A stretch of DNA of 37,067 nt from Mesotaenium endlicherianum (lineage: Eukaryota; Streptophyta; Zygnematophyceae; Zygnematales; Mesotaeniaceae): contig WELA01009316.1 of assembly GCA_009602735.1 (NCBI GenBank), positions 181,699-218,765 of the forward strand. The letters are read 5' to 3'. Under the pieces are notes generated by a model that was given only the letters and a program-made list of their open reading frames with translations, had not been told where the DNA came from and ran no database searches. Shown here piece by piece: positions 10,098 to 20,972 of the stretch (positions are counted from its first letter, which is position 1; each line of letters starts with the position of its first letter). The translations under genes were made by a program, and so were the position numbers.

Positions 10098-11378
10098 ATG
10101 GCCGATCCTCAAGACCAACAGCAAGCTTTCGAAGGAAGCCCTTCCTCTCCAAGACACCCTCCTCCAGCGCCGATGGGAGAGCCCACTCAAGAAAATCTGC
10201 AACAACAAGAAGCACCACAAGGAGGAGCACACCCTCCTCCAGCGTCGATGGGAGAGCCTACTCAAGGAAATCTCCAACAACAAGAAGCACCACAAGGAGG
10301 AGCACCGTCAAATCCCGTGGCAGCCGCTATAGCAAAGTTGACCCCACCACAAGGAGTTCCCGCAAATGAGTGGGCAGCCTTCCTAATGACCGTCCACAAC
10401 CAAGTGGGCTTGGCCACCTATGAAGCAACCGTGCAAGCGTCAAGAGAAGCTATGGCTGCCATGGTTGCCCCTATTGCGAGCAATGCTCAAAATCCAGCCC
10501 CGGCTCAAGCGCCTCCACAAGAGCCAACGAGAGCAAGGAAACTCATCAAGCCCGGCAAACCCGACACTTTCAACCCCGGGAAAGGTGCCAACCTGAATTT
10601 ATGGCTCTACCAAGTGGAGACGTACCTCGCATTCCTTGAAGTACCCGAGGAGGACTACGTTCCCTTTGCCGTTACCTTACTTAGAGGAGCAGCAACATCA
10701 TGGTGGCGTAACTATCAAGCGGCTATATATCAAGCTATGGCGCACCCCATGCTCGGCCAAGAGCCCCCACCATCATATGCAAGATGGGCAGATTTTCGTG
10801 AGGCCCTCAAGAAGCAATTCATGCCCATCAATGCGGAGAAGATTGCCCGAGGAAAGCTCCACCATCTCAAGCAAACGACGTCCGTTCAAGAGTATACATC
10901 CAGATTTCACGCCCTCACTCTTGAGATCCCCAACATGTCTCTCGAGGAGAAGATTGACCGCTACATCTTTGGCCTCAAACCCAAGGTGGCAAAGGAAGTG
11001 GAGTTACGCGACTTGACGGACTTCTCAAAGATCATTGAAGTGGCCCAAAAGGTGGATACCTTGGATTTCAAGCACTCCGTGCCTTCATCTTCACGGGTAC
11101 CGACGACGCGGGTGTACGCAGCCCCTTCCACATCCGAATCTGGACCCACACCCATGGAAATCGGAGTTATTAAAAGGGACCCCGCGGCTGCCCGGAAGAG
11201 TGGAAGACCCTCCAATGACACTTATGATGCAAGAAACCAGCAAGGAGTGAAAGCAAGACTCTCCCCGGCTGAAAAAGAAGCTCTCATGACGGCTGGACTA
11301 TGCTTTTATTGCAAGGAAAAGGGCCATCGTGCACTTTCATGCCCCAAAAAGTTGTCAAAAAACGGACAGCGCCGGTAG
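10098..11378 (+). CDS. gag: Gag polyprotein of element A
   Basis: This 426-residue Gag forms the virus-like particle and binds the element RNA. The ATG lies 24 bases after the primer-binding site. Residues 1-75 are Pro/Gln-rich and contain a duplicated 25-residue unit. The middle (about 150-330) is a Ty3-type capsid domain with the words [12 protein letters not shown] and [10 protein letters not shown]. Residues 402-415 are a CCHC zinc knuckle ([14 protein letters not shown]). The last 79 nt overlap pol, which lies in the -1 frame, and the stop TAG sits inside the predicted frameshift hairpin. No stops or frameshifts interrupt it. It corresponds to the decayed gag at 16275. Confidence 0.93.
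   Translation: MADPQDQQQAFEGSPSSPRHPPPAPMGEPTQENLQQQEAPQGGAHPPPASMGEPTQGNLQQQEAPQGGAPSNPVAAAIAKLTPPQGVPANEWAAFLMTVHNQVGLATYEATVQASREAMAAMVAPIASNAQNPAPAQAPPQEPTRARKLIKPGKPDTFNPGKGANLNLWLYQVETYLAFLEVPEEDYVPFAVTLLRGAATSWWRNYQAAIYQAMAHPMLGQEPPPSYARWADFREALKKQFMPINAEKIARGKLHHLKQTTSVQEYTSRFHALTLEIPNMSLEEKIDRYIFGLKPKVAKEVELRDLTDFSKIIEVAQKVDTLDFKHSVPSSSRVPTTRVYAAPSTSESGPTPMEIGVIKRDPAAARKSGRPSNDTYDARNQQGVKARLSPAEKEALMTAGLCFYCKEKGHRALSCPKKLSKNGQRR
10155..10304 (+). repeat. In-frame 75-nt tandem duplication in gag of element A
   Basis: The units 10155-10229 and 10230-10304 encode [20 protein letters not shown] and [20 protein letters not shown], each followed by PQGGA. The older gag fragment at 9317 has only one copy. 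Confidence 0.92.
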
Positions 11379-14300
11379 GCCAGGAGCCTACCACCCCAAG
11401 ACCCACTTCACGAGAAGGCAACACGCCAAGTGAGGTGGAGACCCCCGTTGAAGACGACGTTCCAGCCCCAATGAGTTTGAGAGGTTACCTTGGAGGAGAG
11501 AAGGTCCACATCTTGGTGGATAGCGGAGCTCAAGGCAACTTCATTGCTGCAGATTTTGCCACCAAGCACGGTATTACTATGCGAACTCTTGACCACGACG
11601 AGGAGATTATGATGCCCGATGGATTCTCCTATACTACCCCTTCCAAGAAGACGTACCCCTTGGCACTCTCTATCAAGTCCTTCAAGGATAGAGTAGTGTT
11701 CTCCCCCATGCAATTGGGCAAGTACGACGTCATCCTAGGGACGCCTTGGTTGACCAAGCACAACCCCCAAGTTGATTGGAGGACCGGTACTATCAAGATC
11801 AAGAATGACATCACTTCAAGAATCTGTATTTTGCGCGCAATCCAGAATATCCAGACCCAAGACATCCAGAAGCCGGCACACGAGATACTATTGTCCGCCC
11901 TCCAACTCAAGAGACTTGTGAGGAAGGGACACGAGCTTCTTTTGGCCTTGATCACGCCAAAAGACATCAAGAAAGACATCGAGAGTCAAGAAGGCAGCCC
12001 CGTTCCCAAGGAGATACAAGAAGTCTTAGAGGACTACAAAGAAGTGTTCTCCCCGGAATTGCCCAAGGGCCTACCCCCCAAAAGATTCGTAGACCACAAG
12101 ATAGAGTTGGAGCCCGGAAGCAAGCCCATCTCTCGGCCTACGTTCAAAATGTCATACACGGAGCTAGACGAAGTCAAGAAGCAAATCAAGGAGCTACTGG
12201 AGCATGGCTTCATTCGACCTAGCAAGTCGCCATTTGGAGCCCCGGTGCTATTTGTCAAGAAGAAAGATGGTACCTTGAGGATGTGTGTGGACTATCGCGC
12301 CCTCAACAAGATCACCATCAAGAATCGATACCCGCTGCCGCGCATGGATGAGCTCATGGACCGGCTGGTTGGAGCCAAGTACTTCACGAAGATTGACTTA
12401 CGGAGCGGCTACCACCAGATTCGCATCGCAGAACCGGACATAGAGAAGACGGCATTCAGGACAAGATATGGACATTTTGAGTTCATGGTCCTGCCATTTG
12501 GACTCACCAACGCGCCAGCAACTTTCATGACTATGATGAACACCATATTTCAGCCCATGTTGGACAGATTTGTGGTGGTATTCATCGATGACATCCTTAT
12601 CTACAGCAAGACCCTTGAAGAGCATGCGAGACACTTGAAAGAAGTCCTTGAAGTATTGAAGCAAAACAAGCTGTTTGCGAAGGAGTCAAAATGCGAGTTT
12701 GCCAAACAAGAAGTGGAGTTCCTAGGTCTCCACGTGACTGCTGATGGCATCAAGATAGACCCCAAGAAGACCACGGTGGTGGAGGAATGGCCAACCCCCA
12801 CGACCAAGAAAGAACTCCAGTCATTCTTGGGATTTGCCAATTGGTACAGAAAATTCATCCAAGGCTTCTCGCACATAGCAGCCCCCCTGACAGATCTACT
12901 CAAGAAGGACAGGCTATATACATGGACCGAGAAAGAGGAAGAGGCATTTCAAGAGTTAAAGCGAAGATTGACCACATCCCCGGTGCTCACACTCCCAAGT
13001 CCAAACCCAGATTGGCCCTTCCACGTCATCACCGATGCATCTTCCTATGCAATAGGAGCAATCCTGCTTCAAGACCAAGGCAAGGGACTGCAGCCCATCG
13101 CCTACGAGTCAAGGAAGCTAAATCCAGCCGAGCAAAATTATACAACCACGGAGCGAGAGGCATTGGCGATTGTACATGCCTTGAAGGTTTGGCGCTGCTA
13201 CGTTGAAGGACGCAAAGTACTGGTCACCACGGACCACGAGGCGTTAAAGCACCTCCAAACGCAGCCGTATCTCTCAAGGAGACAAGCAAGATGGAGCGGA
13301 TACTTGCAACAATACAACATCACGATTCAGTACCAGCCCGGCAAGACAAACCCGGCTGACCCCCTCTCAAGACTGCAATTAAATGCAGTGATGGTATCCC
13401 TGAAGACAGATCTGGAAGCTCGATTTTCAGCCGCCTATGAAAGAGACCCTTACTACAAGAACGGAGAAGCAGCCTTGGACCCATGCAAGAAGCAAGAAGG
13501 CAATTTTTGGGTGAGGCAAGATACGGGCCAGAGATGTGTTCCTAATGACATAGACCTCCGGCTCTTGCTTCTACGAGAAGCACACGACAACCCTCTTGGA
13601 GGACACTTTGGAATCCTAAGGACCACGGGCGTTCTAGCTAGGACTTATTGTTGGCCAGGCATGTCTAAGCAAGTCAAGGAGTACTGCAGGAGCTGTGACA
13701 CATGCCAAAGAATCAAGCCATCATCGCAAAAGGCGGGAGGACTCCTCCAACCACTACCAATCCCCGAAAGACAATGGACGGACATCTCAATGGACCTTAT
13801 CGTGGACTTGCCCGTGACACCTCGAGGCCATAATGCAATACTCACGGTGGTGGACAGACTTACCAAGATGGCTCATTTTATTCCCACGACGACTAAGGCT
13901 ACAGCACCACAACTTGCAAGACTCATCTTTGACAACATCTTCCGACTCCATGGACTACCATCAAGAATTGTGTCAGATAGAGACCCAAGATTCACAAGCA
14001 ATTTCTGGAAAAATCTCTTTAAGAACTTGGGTACATCGCTGGATATGTCCACTGCCTACCACCCGCAATCAGATGGGCAAACCGAGCGTATGAATCGTAC
14101 TCTAAAGACCTCTCTAAAGGCCTACGTGTCTACTCTGGAGCAAGATTGGGACATGTACTTGACCCCCCTGGAGTTTGCCTACAACAACACAACGCAAGCC
14201 TCTACCCAAAAGTCCCCATTCTTCCTCAACTATGGCTTCCATCCGACCACGCCACTGAGCTTCACGGCTGGCCTTGATGAAGTACCTGCAGCCACAGATT

Positions 14301-14965
14301 TTATGGAGACATTAGAAGCAGCCCTTACAGCAGCGAAGAAAGCTCTACAACACGCGCAAGATGCTCAAGCAAGAGTGGCGAACAGATCCAGAAGAGAAAT
14401 TACGTACAGAGTGGGTGACAACGTGTTACTATCATCCAAGAACATTTCCCTGAACAACAGGCCTGCCGGCAGCAAGTTCTCTCCCAAGTATTTGGGACCC
14501 TTCAAGATTATCCAGCAAGTCAACCCCGTTGCTTTCAAGCTAGAACTTCCCCAGACTATGCACATCGACCCCGTATTCCACGCTTCCCTCTTCAAGCCAT
14601 ATGTGCAACCCGACAACAAGTTCCCAGGACGTGTGACAACCCCACCAGCCCCAACAATAGTGGATGATCATTTGGAGTACGAAGTGGAAGACATAGTGGC
14701 TATGAGAAATTTCAGGAGACAGCAGCAATACTTGATCAAGTGGAAAGGATATCCAGATTCGGAGAATAGTTGGGTGGCGGCGCACTACCTTGACAAAGTT
14801 CAGAGAAAGTTGAAGCGCTTCCATGCCGCCAACCCCCATCTTGGACCAGCCCCAAGTCTCTCTACTAGAAGCCCGAAGACTTCAGGGAGGCAGCCTGCCA
14901 CCATCAAGAAGCAGCAGAAGACCCCTTGGAGGCAGCCTGCAAGAACAAGAAAGAGGAAAAATTGA
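11300..14965 (+). CDS. pol: Pol polyprotein of element A (PR-RT-RNaseH-IN-chromodomain)
   Basis: The open frame is 1221 codons long. Translation probably enters by -1 frameshift at 11357, not at the first ATG. The protease has DSGA at residues 74-77. The reverse transcriptase spans about 270-450, with D366 in [10 protein letters not shown] and the FIDD active site at 428-431. RNase H spans about 575-690 with D579, E620, D645 and D687. The integrase has a His-Cys zinc finger (H762, H769, C799, C802) and DDE residues at D832, D893 and E929. A chromodomain lies at about 1125-1165 ([20 protein letters not shown]), with [10 protein letters not shown] replacing the usual W-E-P. It is intact throughout and is typical of chromovirus pol in order and length. 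The product should make cDNA and integrate it. Confidence 0.95.
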   Translation: MLLLQGKGPSCTFMPQKVVKKRTAPVGQEPTTPRPTSREGNTPSEVETPVEDDVPAPMSLRGYLGGEKVHILVDSGAQGNFIAADFATKHGITMRTLDHDEEIMMPDGFSYTTPSKKTYPLALSIKSFKDRVVFSPMQLGKYDVILGTPWLTKHNPQVDWRTGTIKIKNDITSRICILRAIQNIQTQDIQKPAHEILLSALQLKRLVRKGHELLLALITPKDIKKDIESQEGSPVPKEIQEVLEDYKEVFSPELPKGLPPKRFVDHKIELEPGSKPISRPTFKMSYTELDEVKKQIKELLEHGFIRPSKSPFGAPVLFVKKKDGTLRMCVDYRALNKITIKNRYPLPRMDELMDRLVGAKYFTKIDLRSGYHQIRIAEPDIEKTAFRTRYGHFEFMVLPFGLTNAPATFMTMMNTIFQPMLDRFVVVFIDDILIYSKTLEEHARHLKEVLEVLKQNKLFAKESKCEFAKQEVEFLGLHVTADGIKIDPKKTTVVEEWPTPTTKKELQSFLGFANWYRKFIQGFSHIAAPLTDLLKKDRLYTWTEKEEEAFQELKRRLTTSPVLTLPSPNPDWPFHVITDASSYAIGAILLQDQGKGLQPIAYESRKLNPAEQNYTTTEREALAIVHALKVWRCYVEGRKVLVTTDHEALKHLQTQPYLSRRQARWSGYLQQYNITIQYQPGKTNPADPLSRLQLNAVMVSLKTDLEARFSAAYERDPYYKNGEAALDPCKKQEGNFWVRQDTGQRCVPNDIDLRLLLLREAHDNPLGGHFGILRTTGVLARTYCWPGMSKQVKEYCRSCDTCQRIKPSSQKAGGLLQPLPIPERQWTDISMDLIVDLPVTPRGHNAILTVVDRLTKMAHFIPTTTKATAPQLARLIFDNIFRLHGLPSRIVSDRDPRFTSNFWKNLFKNLGTSLDMSTAYHPQSDGQTERMNRTLKTSLKAYVSTLEQDWDMYLTPLEFAYNNTTQASTQKSPFFLNYGFHPTTPLSFTAGLDEVPAATDFMETLEAALTAAKKALQHAQDAQARVANRSRREITYRVGDNVLLSSKNISLNNRPAGSKFSPKYLGPFKIIQQVNPVAFKLELPQTMHIDPVFHASLFKPYVQPDNKFPGRVTTPPAPTIVDDHLEYEVEDIVAMRNFRRQQQYLIKWKGYPDSENSWVAAHYLDKVQRKLKRFHAANPHLGPAPSLSTRSPKTSGRQPATIKKQQKTPWRQPARTRKRKN
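11357..11392 (+). promoter_or_regulatory. -1 ribosomal frameshift signal of element A
   Basis: The heptamer AAAAAAC (11357-11363) is in the gag frame as A AAA AAC, the classical slippery site. After a 10-nt spacer comes a perfect 7-bp hairpin, GGTAGGC (11374-11380), loop CAGGA, GCCTACC (11386-11392). Pol is in the -1 frame and open across this point, as the mechanism requires. Frameshifting itself is inferred. Confidence 0.85.
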
Positions 14966-15734
14966 CATTAGACACTCTTCTCTTCTCGCAGTTTCTGGAC
15001 AGAAAACTAAAACTGCTACTGGTAATAGGTCTCTGCATAATAAATTCTGAAAATTTACCTGGCTGTAGTCCATGAGTAGCCGGTCATTTAGAGTCCAAGT
15101 TTGCTCAATTTGGAGCACTGGTGAGAGAGATATGATGCTCTAAGTAGAAGGGGGTCAGGCTGCTGGCATTGTTAGGGCAGAATATGCCTTCTGACATTGT
15201 GCCCTCCCCTGAACTTGGAATGCTCTGAAACTCAAGACTCTGGTAGAACATCTTACAGCGCCCAGTTTGAGACTTAGTTTGCAGAATTTGGAGAAGTATA
15301 GAAGGACTTATGATTTTCAGAAGTTTCTGCACAGATTTGGAGGAGTGCCTACTCTCTCAGCTCTCAACGACACTCCAGAAATGAGAATGCTCTCAAATTT
15401 GGTGACCCGGTAGAGTTCTCCGACGCGGTCCGTCTGGCACTCGAATTTTCAGATTTGGAGCAGTTCTGTGGCCGCTATGAATTTTTGAGTTCGTGGCAGA
15501 TTCTGGGCCAACTTGTACAATTTTCTTTATCATTAAGGAGTAGGCTAGCCAATAAGGTCACACCACCTACGACCTTGCCTAGTCTACCTTACATGTGTAG
15601 CACCTGACTTGGCGCCTTTGACTAGTCCTCTTCACATGTGTGGCATCTGACTTGAAACTGTTGACTAGTTTGCTCCACATGTGTAAGACCTGACTTGACG
15701 CGCCGAGACGTCGCTTTTTCTATCGGGGGGGTGA
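14966..15734 (+). other. 3' non-coding region and polypurine tract of element A
   Basis: These 769 nt between the pol stop and LTR2 hold no ORF of note. The last part has three tandem 43-bp repeats (15591, 15634, 15677). A purine run GGGGGGG at 15725-15731, followed by TGA, just precedes LTR2 and should be the plus-strand primer. Confidence 0.8.
15591..15708 (+). repeat. Three 43-bp direct repeats before the polypurine tract
   Basis: Units starting at 15591, 15634 and 15677 share ACATGTGTRG/AGCAYCTGACTTG and GACTAGT-like segments at an exact 43-bp spacing. The third is incomplete. The same repeats recur in element B at 36639, 36682 and 36725. Confidence 0.85.
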
Positions 15735-16237
15735 TGTAGTGATTTGAGTTATTATATATTAGTTTGCATATATTTTAATGTTTTCAAATATATTTGGAGT
15801 AGTATTGTGTGGAGTCAAGTGTGAATAGGTACTCTAGTAACTTGGTTCATGTCCTTTGAACCTTCCAAGGCATTTTCGAAGTTAGAGGAAAGACCTAGAA
15901 GAACTCCATGTGGCAAAAGTCAAATGTGCCATTTTTAGGTCAAAAGGACATGTGTACATTATTCTAGAAAGAGGTGGCAAGTTTTGGGATGTGTTGGGTG
16001 CCAACACATCAACATACACCTTCCTAGAAATTACTTATGTAGCAAGTATATAAACAAGAGCTAGAACATAGAAAGACATTCCAGAATCACTCTTGTACTT
16101 GCCAAAATCCAGAAATATATTAACTTTCAAGAAGCCATCTCTCTTTCAAGAAGCTACCACTTGTGTTCAAAGATCCTTGTCTTGAATAGATAAAGTATTC
16201 TGTTTTACTAAGTACTTTATCTATCTGTTTCACTACA
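15735..16237 (+). repeat. LTR2 (3' LTR of element A, also acting as left LTR of the chimeric B part)
   Basis: It is 503 bp long, runs TGTAGTGATTTGAG...TTTCACTACA, and has TATATAAA at 16047-16054. It is immediately followed by a second primer-binding site and a second gag, so one LTR is shared by two internal regions. Confidence 0.95.
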
Positions 16238-16238
16238 G

Positions 16239-16250
16239 TGGTATCGGAGC
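16239..16250 (+). other. Primer-binding site after LTR2
   Basis: TGGTATCGGAGC, identical to that after LTR1, lies one base after LTR2. Confidence 0.9.
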
Positions 16251-16274
16251 TAGGCACTTTGGTAGCACAAGAAG

Positions 16275-17554
16275 ATGGCCGATCCTCAAGACCAACAGCA
16301 AGCTTTCGAAGGAAGCCCTTCCTCTCCAAGACACCCTCCTCCAGCGCCGATGGGAGAGCCCACTCAAGAAAATCTGCAACAACAAGAAGCACCACAAGGA
16401 GGAGCACACCCTCCTCCAGCGTCGATGGGAGAGCCTACTCAAGGAAATCTCCAACAACAAGAAGCACCACAAGGAGGAGCACCGTCAAATCCCGTGGCAG
16501 CCGCTATAGCAAAGTTGACCCCACCACAAGGAGTTCCCGCAAATGAGTGGGCAGCCTTCCTAATGACCGTCCACAACCAAGTGGGCTTGGCCACCTATGA
16601 AGCAACCGTGCAAGCGTCAAGAGAAGCTATGGCTGCCATGGTTGCCCCTATTGCGAGCAATGCTCAAAATCCAGCCCCGGCTCAAGCGCCTCCACAAGAG
16701 CCAACGAGAGCAAGGAAACTCATCAAGCCCGGCAAACCCGACACTTTCAACCCCGGGAAAGGTGCCAACCTGAATTTATGGCTCTACCAAGTGGAGACGT
16801 ACCTCGCATTCCTTGAAGTACCCGAGGAGGACTACGTTCCCTTTGCCGTTACCTTACTTAGAGGAGCAGCAACATCATGGTGGCGTAACTATCAAGCGGC
16901 TATATATCAAGCTATGGCGCACCCCATGCTCGGCCAAGAGCCCCCACCATCATATGCAAGATGGGCAGATTTTTGTGAGGCCCTCAAGAAGCAAATCATG
17001 CCCATCAATGGGGAGAAGATTGCCCAAGGAAAGCTCCATCATCTCAAGCAAACGACGTGCGTTCAAGAGTATACATCCACATTTCACGCCCTCACTCTTG
17101 AGATCCCCAATATGTCTCTCGAGGAGAAGATTGACCGCTACATCTTTGGCCTCAAACCCAAGGTGGCAAAAGAAGTGGAATTACGCGACTTGACGGACTT
17201 CTCAAAGATCATTGAAGTGGCCCAAAAGGTGGATACCTTGGATTTCAAGCACTACGTGCCTTCATCTTCACGGGTACCGGCGACGAGGGTGCACGCAGCC
17301 CCATCCACATCCAAATCTGGACCACACCCATGGAATTCGAAGTCATTGAAAGGGACCCCGCGGCTGCCCGAAAGAGTGGAAGATCCTCCAATGACACTTA
17401 TGATGCAAAAAACCAGCAAGGAGTGAAAGCAAGACTCTCCCCGGCTGAAAAAGAAGCTCTCATGACGGCTGGACTATGCTTCTATTGCAAGGAAAAGGGC
17501 CATCGTGCACTTTCATGCCCCAAAAAGTTGTCAAAAAACGGACAGCGCCGGTAG
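16275..17554 (+). pseudogene. gag: Chimeric gag (A-like 5' part, B-like 3' part), frameshifted
   Basis: From 16238 to 16973 this region shows no difference from element A (10061-10796). From 16974 it changes at about 6% of sites. At about 17321-17324 one C is missing relative to A (GGACCACACCC versus GGACCCACACCC), so the frame that starts at 16275 stops at 17426. The zinc knuckle [14 protein letters not shown] is still encoded in the original frame at 17330-17554. The slippery heptamer and hairpin of element A are preserved at about 17534-17569. It is probably non-functional. The 75-nt repeat pair is present at 16332-16481. Confidence 0.88.
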
Positions 17555-18462
17555 GCCAGGAGCCTACCACCCCAAGACCCACTTCACGAGAAGGCAACAC
17601 GCCAAGTGAGGTGGAGACCCCCGTTGAAGACGACGTCCCAGCCCCAATGAGTTTGAGAGGTTACCTTGGAGGAGAGAAGGTCCACATCTTGGTGGATAGC
17701 GGAGCTCAAGGCAACTTCATTGCTGCAGATTTTGCCACCAAGCACGGTATTACTATGCGAACTCTTGACCACGACGAGGAGATTATGATGCCCGATGGAT
17801 TCTCCTATACTACCCCTTCCAAGAAGACGTACCCCTTGGCACTCTCTATCAAGTCCTTCAAGGATAGAGTAGTGTTCTCCCCCATGCAATTGGGCAAGTA
17901 CGACGTCATCCTAGGGACGCCTTGGCTGACCAAGCACAACCCCCAAGTTGATTGGAGGACCGGTACTATCAAGATCAAGAATGACATCACTTCAAGAATC
18001 TGTTTTTTGCGCGCAATCCATAATATTCAGACCCAAGACATCAAGAAGCCGGCACACGAGATACTATTGTCCGCCCTCCATTTCAAGAGACTTGTGAGGA
18101 AGGGACACGAGCTTCTTTTGGCCTTGATCACGCAAAAAGACATCAAGAAAGACAACGAGAGTCAAGAAGGCCACCCCGTTCTTAAGGAGATACAAGAAGT
18201 CTTGAAGGACTACAAAGAAGTATTCTCCCCGAAATTGCCCAAGGGCCTACCTCCCAGAAGATTCGTGGACCACAAGATAGAGTTGGAGCCCGGAAGCAAG
18301 CCCATCTCTCGGCCTACGTTCAGAATGTCATACACAGAGTTAGACGAAGTCAAGAAGCAAATCAAGGAGCTACTGGAGCATGGCTTCATTCGACCTAGCA
18401 AGTCGCCATTTGGAGCCNCTATTTGTCAAGATGAAAGATGGTACCTTGAGGATGTGTGTGGA
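17476..18462 (+). pseudogene. pol: Pol of element B, part 1 (protease to start of RT)
   Basis: This segment encodes the protease (DSGA) and the N-terminal part of reverse transcriptase, nearly identical to element A up to about 18002 and then clearly diverged (for example CFLRAIHNIQ versus [10 protein letters not shown]). An N at 18418 replaces six bases of A (CCGGTG), a net loss of five that breaks the frame. It is cut after GATGTGTGTGGA at 18462 by element C and resumes at 27261. Confidence 0.9.
18418..18418. other. Isolated N (assembly uncertainty) in element B pol
   Basis: A single undetermined base sits where element A has six bases, so this lesion may be an assembly artefact. Confidence 0.75.
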
Positions 18463-19181
18463 TGAAATGAATCGACTTACCAAATAGGCGATTAACAATT
18501 ATTAAAGATCTTTATATCAGCAAGTAATCTTTATGGTACTTTCCGTTAACTGTTTAACGGCAAAGGACAACGCACTAGCAGTGAATAATACTCGTCAGTC
18601 AAATGCGAGTAAACTAGCATCAATAATGCAAATCAGTAAACTCATACATAAGCAAGGTTAGAAGACAGTGCGTATCAATGGCTTCTCGCCTTGGATTCAG
18701 ATCTCTCTCAGTAAGCTATACAAGAGAGTTGGCCTCGTTTCCGAATGCCGAACTCGAGAGCAATGCCTAGCATATGTACATGGAATGAGTTTACTGTTCA
18801 ACGGTCAGTGCGATGGCACCGCCTACCCGGGAGTTAACCACGTTGGTAGGACCTCGGTTAACCAAATCCACCGCCATCTCCCATCATCCCGAATAGCCAT
18901 CCATCATAGGGATGTCATCTGGCTATTCATCTAGCATATCGCACTTAGATGCATATCAAGGCAGTTCGCTGCTACCGAGTACGGAAGTCAGCTGGCTGTC
19001 AAAGAATGGGTCAGCAAGCTGACTTATATGGACTTCAGCCTGCTGCTTTCGGCTGAGTCATTAAACTGATAATTATGTAAAGTCCAGCAGACTGACTATT
19101 AACTAAAGTTCAGCAGGCTGAACTTAATTAACTATTATATTTAAATGAATATTATATCCACTAATATACTGATTCATTACA
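18463..19181 (-). repeat. 3' LTR of element C
   Basis: It is 719 bp long. On the minus strand it runs TGTAATGAATCAG...GTCGATTCATTTCA. Confidence 0.95.
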
Positions 19182-19182
19182 A

Positions 19183-19196
19183 TCCCTCCAACTTAA
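19183..19196 (-). other. Polypurine tract of element C
   Basis: On the minus strand TTAAGTTGGAGGGA lies two bases before the 3' LTR. It is the expected plus-strand primer, and its 13-nt core recurs at 21178-21190. Confidence 0.82.
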
Positions 19197-19294
19197 CTTG
19201 TTGTCGCCTCGACAACATTAAACTGCAGAAATTTTAAATAAGGGAACTGAACCTGACCAGCCTCCCTTACTGACTGCCTCTTCAGCGTGTCACC

Positions 19295-20971
19295 TTAAGG
19301 GGTTGTTCCTGGGGCTTCAGGGTCAGGAGACGGAGATCTGGACCTAGATCTGGACAGCCCTCTAGGTCTGTCAGCTGGCCTTCTAAAGAACCCTGTTTGC
19401 TCTAAAGTTGGCCCTCGAGGAGAACGGAGGATGGTGGCCTGCTCTTCAACCACTTGGGTGTTGATTCCCACATAGACAGGCATTCCAGTAGGATGCTGAA
19501 ATACATTGGCTAGAGGTACATGCCCCTGAGCGGAGGGGGAGGCTGGCATACCTCTGGCCCACCCGCGTGTCCCTCTTCTGGCACCCCTGTCCTCTGGGGA
19601 TTTCTGTCTGTGTCTGCTGCCCAGTACCGTCAGATCAGCTTCTTCCCCTGCTTGGGCAGGTGGGCTGGGGGAGCGAGCGCGGGGTCCAGTTGTCGCCATA
19701 ACGGGGATCACATTCCACACACCTGATCGTGGTTCTTTAGGAAGTGCCACTGCCTGTCCCTGGGTATCCTGAGTACCTGCTGCTGATGCTTCTCCTCTGC
19801 CTTGTTCTTCTTCCTCATCCTCCTCATCCTCCTCCTCGGAGAGAGTAGGGGTCTCGTCCACTAAGTCGTCCTGCTCCCTAGTAGACATGGAGTAGTCTAC
19901 CGACCTCCCTTTCTTAGGGCGCGCTGGAGGTTGCTTGGCCTTCAGCCTACTGATATCTATCCGGCCTGCATTCTTTGCCCATTTGACAAAGGCATGCTTT
20001 CCCTTAGAGAAGTACTCTCTTCCCCTCCTCCTATGTTCCTTGGTCTCTGCATTCATATTGCTCAGGCATCCATTCAGCCTGGGGTCCCAAGGGGCAATGT
20101 GAGGTGGTAGGATGAGATAGCCGTCTAGGCCATAGTGGAAGTCATCCGGTTGGGCTCGGTCACACTCCTGCTTCTTATTTGTGACGGTCATCCACCTCCA
20201 GTCTGTTGGCTGCTGGTAGTACTGGGGTCCGTGCTCAGCCTTCCTCAGTTTACACGGGAACCAGTGGGGAGAGAACATCTGCTGTCCTGCTTCCCTGGCC
20301 AAGTACTCCCAGCTCCTTCTCTCAACTTCATTGTAAGCTGGCAGGAGTGTGAGGTAGAATACCGTATCCTTAAAGCTATCGGGCCGCATGCTCACCATCC
20401 GGATGAGTCTCTGATCTCCCACTATTCCCGGTATGGGGACCGGCTTGTCCTCTGAATCATCTGCGAGATACCGGGCCTGCTCTGCTGTATAGCCCACCAT
20501 CTTAGCATAATCTTCGTAAAGGACCACGCCGGTGTGTGTCTCGATGTACCTGTCCAGTGCTGTAGCTCCTTCCTTCTGTAGCAGTGTTGTCTGTTCCAGC
20601 CTGTTGATCTCCTGGGCTGCCAGCAATGCTTCCTTCAGGTTATCGAAGTTTTGGCCACCCACCACAGTATACCTGTAAGTGGCCAAGCTCTTCTGTCTGT
20701 CCGCTTCAATCTTTTTTCTTTTCTCCTCTTCTGCCGCTGCCGCTTCTTCTTGCTGTTTCTTCTGTCTCTCCTCCTCAGCCTTCCTGAGGTTTTCCGCTTC
20801 CTGATCCTTCTTCCTCTGTGCCTCTTCTGCCGCCTCTTGTTGTTTGCGGACCCTTTCTTGTTCTCTCCTGGTGAGGGACGTCGCCGCCAGCTCCTTCTGG
20901 TATTGCTCCATTGTCCTCCTGGCTTCTTCTGCCTTGCGCTTTCTGTCCTCCTTTTGTGTGGTGGGCGCCAT
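19295..20971 (-). CDS. ORF3 of element C, unknown accessory protein
   Basis: This is a long sense-strand ORF between pol and the 3' LTR, and I do not recognise its family. The frame is open from an ATG at 20995, but I prefer the ATG at 20971 (MAPTTQKEDRKRK), because a branch point and 3' splice site end one base before it. In numbering from 20995, residues 18-105 are highly charged (E/K/R/Q-rich) and should form a coiled coil. Residues 105-350 look globular and aromatic (DWRWMTVTNKKQ, FHYGLDGYLILPPHIAPWDP). Residues 386-397 are an acidic tract. The C-terminus has SPSP and RSRSRSPSPDP motifs. There is no signal peptide or membrane segment, so it is not an envelope protein. It is uninterrupted, which suggests selection. 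A role in chromatin, RNA or particle handling would be speculation. Confidence 0.85.
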   Translation of the reverse strand: MAPTTQKEDRKRKAEEARRTMEQYQKELAATSLTRREQERVRKQQEAAEEAQRKKDQEAENLRKAEEERQKKQQEEAAAAEEEKRKKIEADRQKSLATYRYTVVGGQNFDNLKEALLAAQEINRLEQTTLLQKEGATALDRYIETHTGVVLYEDYAKMVGYTAEQARYLADDSEDKPVPIPGIVGDQRLIRMVSMRPDSFKDTVFYLTLLPAYNEVERRSWEYLAREAGQQMFSPHWFPCKLRKAEHGPQYYQQPTDWRWMTVTNKKQECDRAQPDDFHYGLDGYLILPPHIAPWDPRLNGCLSNMNAETKEHRRRGREYFSKGKHAFVKWAKNAGRIDISRLKAKQPPARPKKGRSVDYSMSTREQDDLVDETPTLSEEEDEEDEEEEQGRGEASAAGTQDTQGQAVALPKEPRSGVWNVIPVMATTGPRARSPSPPAQAGEEADLTVLGSRHRQKSPEDRGARRGTRGWARGMPASPSAQGHVPLANVFQHPTGMPVYVGINTQVVEEQATILRSPRGPTLEQTGFFRRPADRPRGLSRSRSRSPSPDPEAPGTTP

Positions 20972-20972
20972 C

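Larger units (their letters stand above)
9558..16237 (+). mobile_element. Element A: intact Ty3 chromovirus (LTR-gag-pol-LTR)
   Basis: Two 503-bp LTRs (9558-10060 and 15735-16237) differ at four positions that I can count. They enclose a PBS, gag, pol, a 3' non-coding region and a polypurine tract. Both frames are free of stops, with pol reached by a -1 frameshift. It is inserted in the gag of element B and is the youngest insertion here by LTR similarity. Its right target-site copy is missing, because the sequence after LTR2 is another PBS and gag rather than B gag. Confidence 0.93.
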
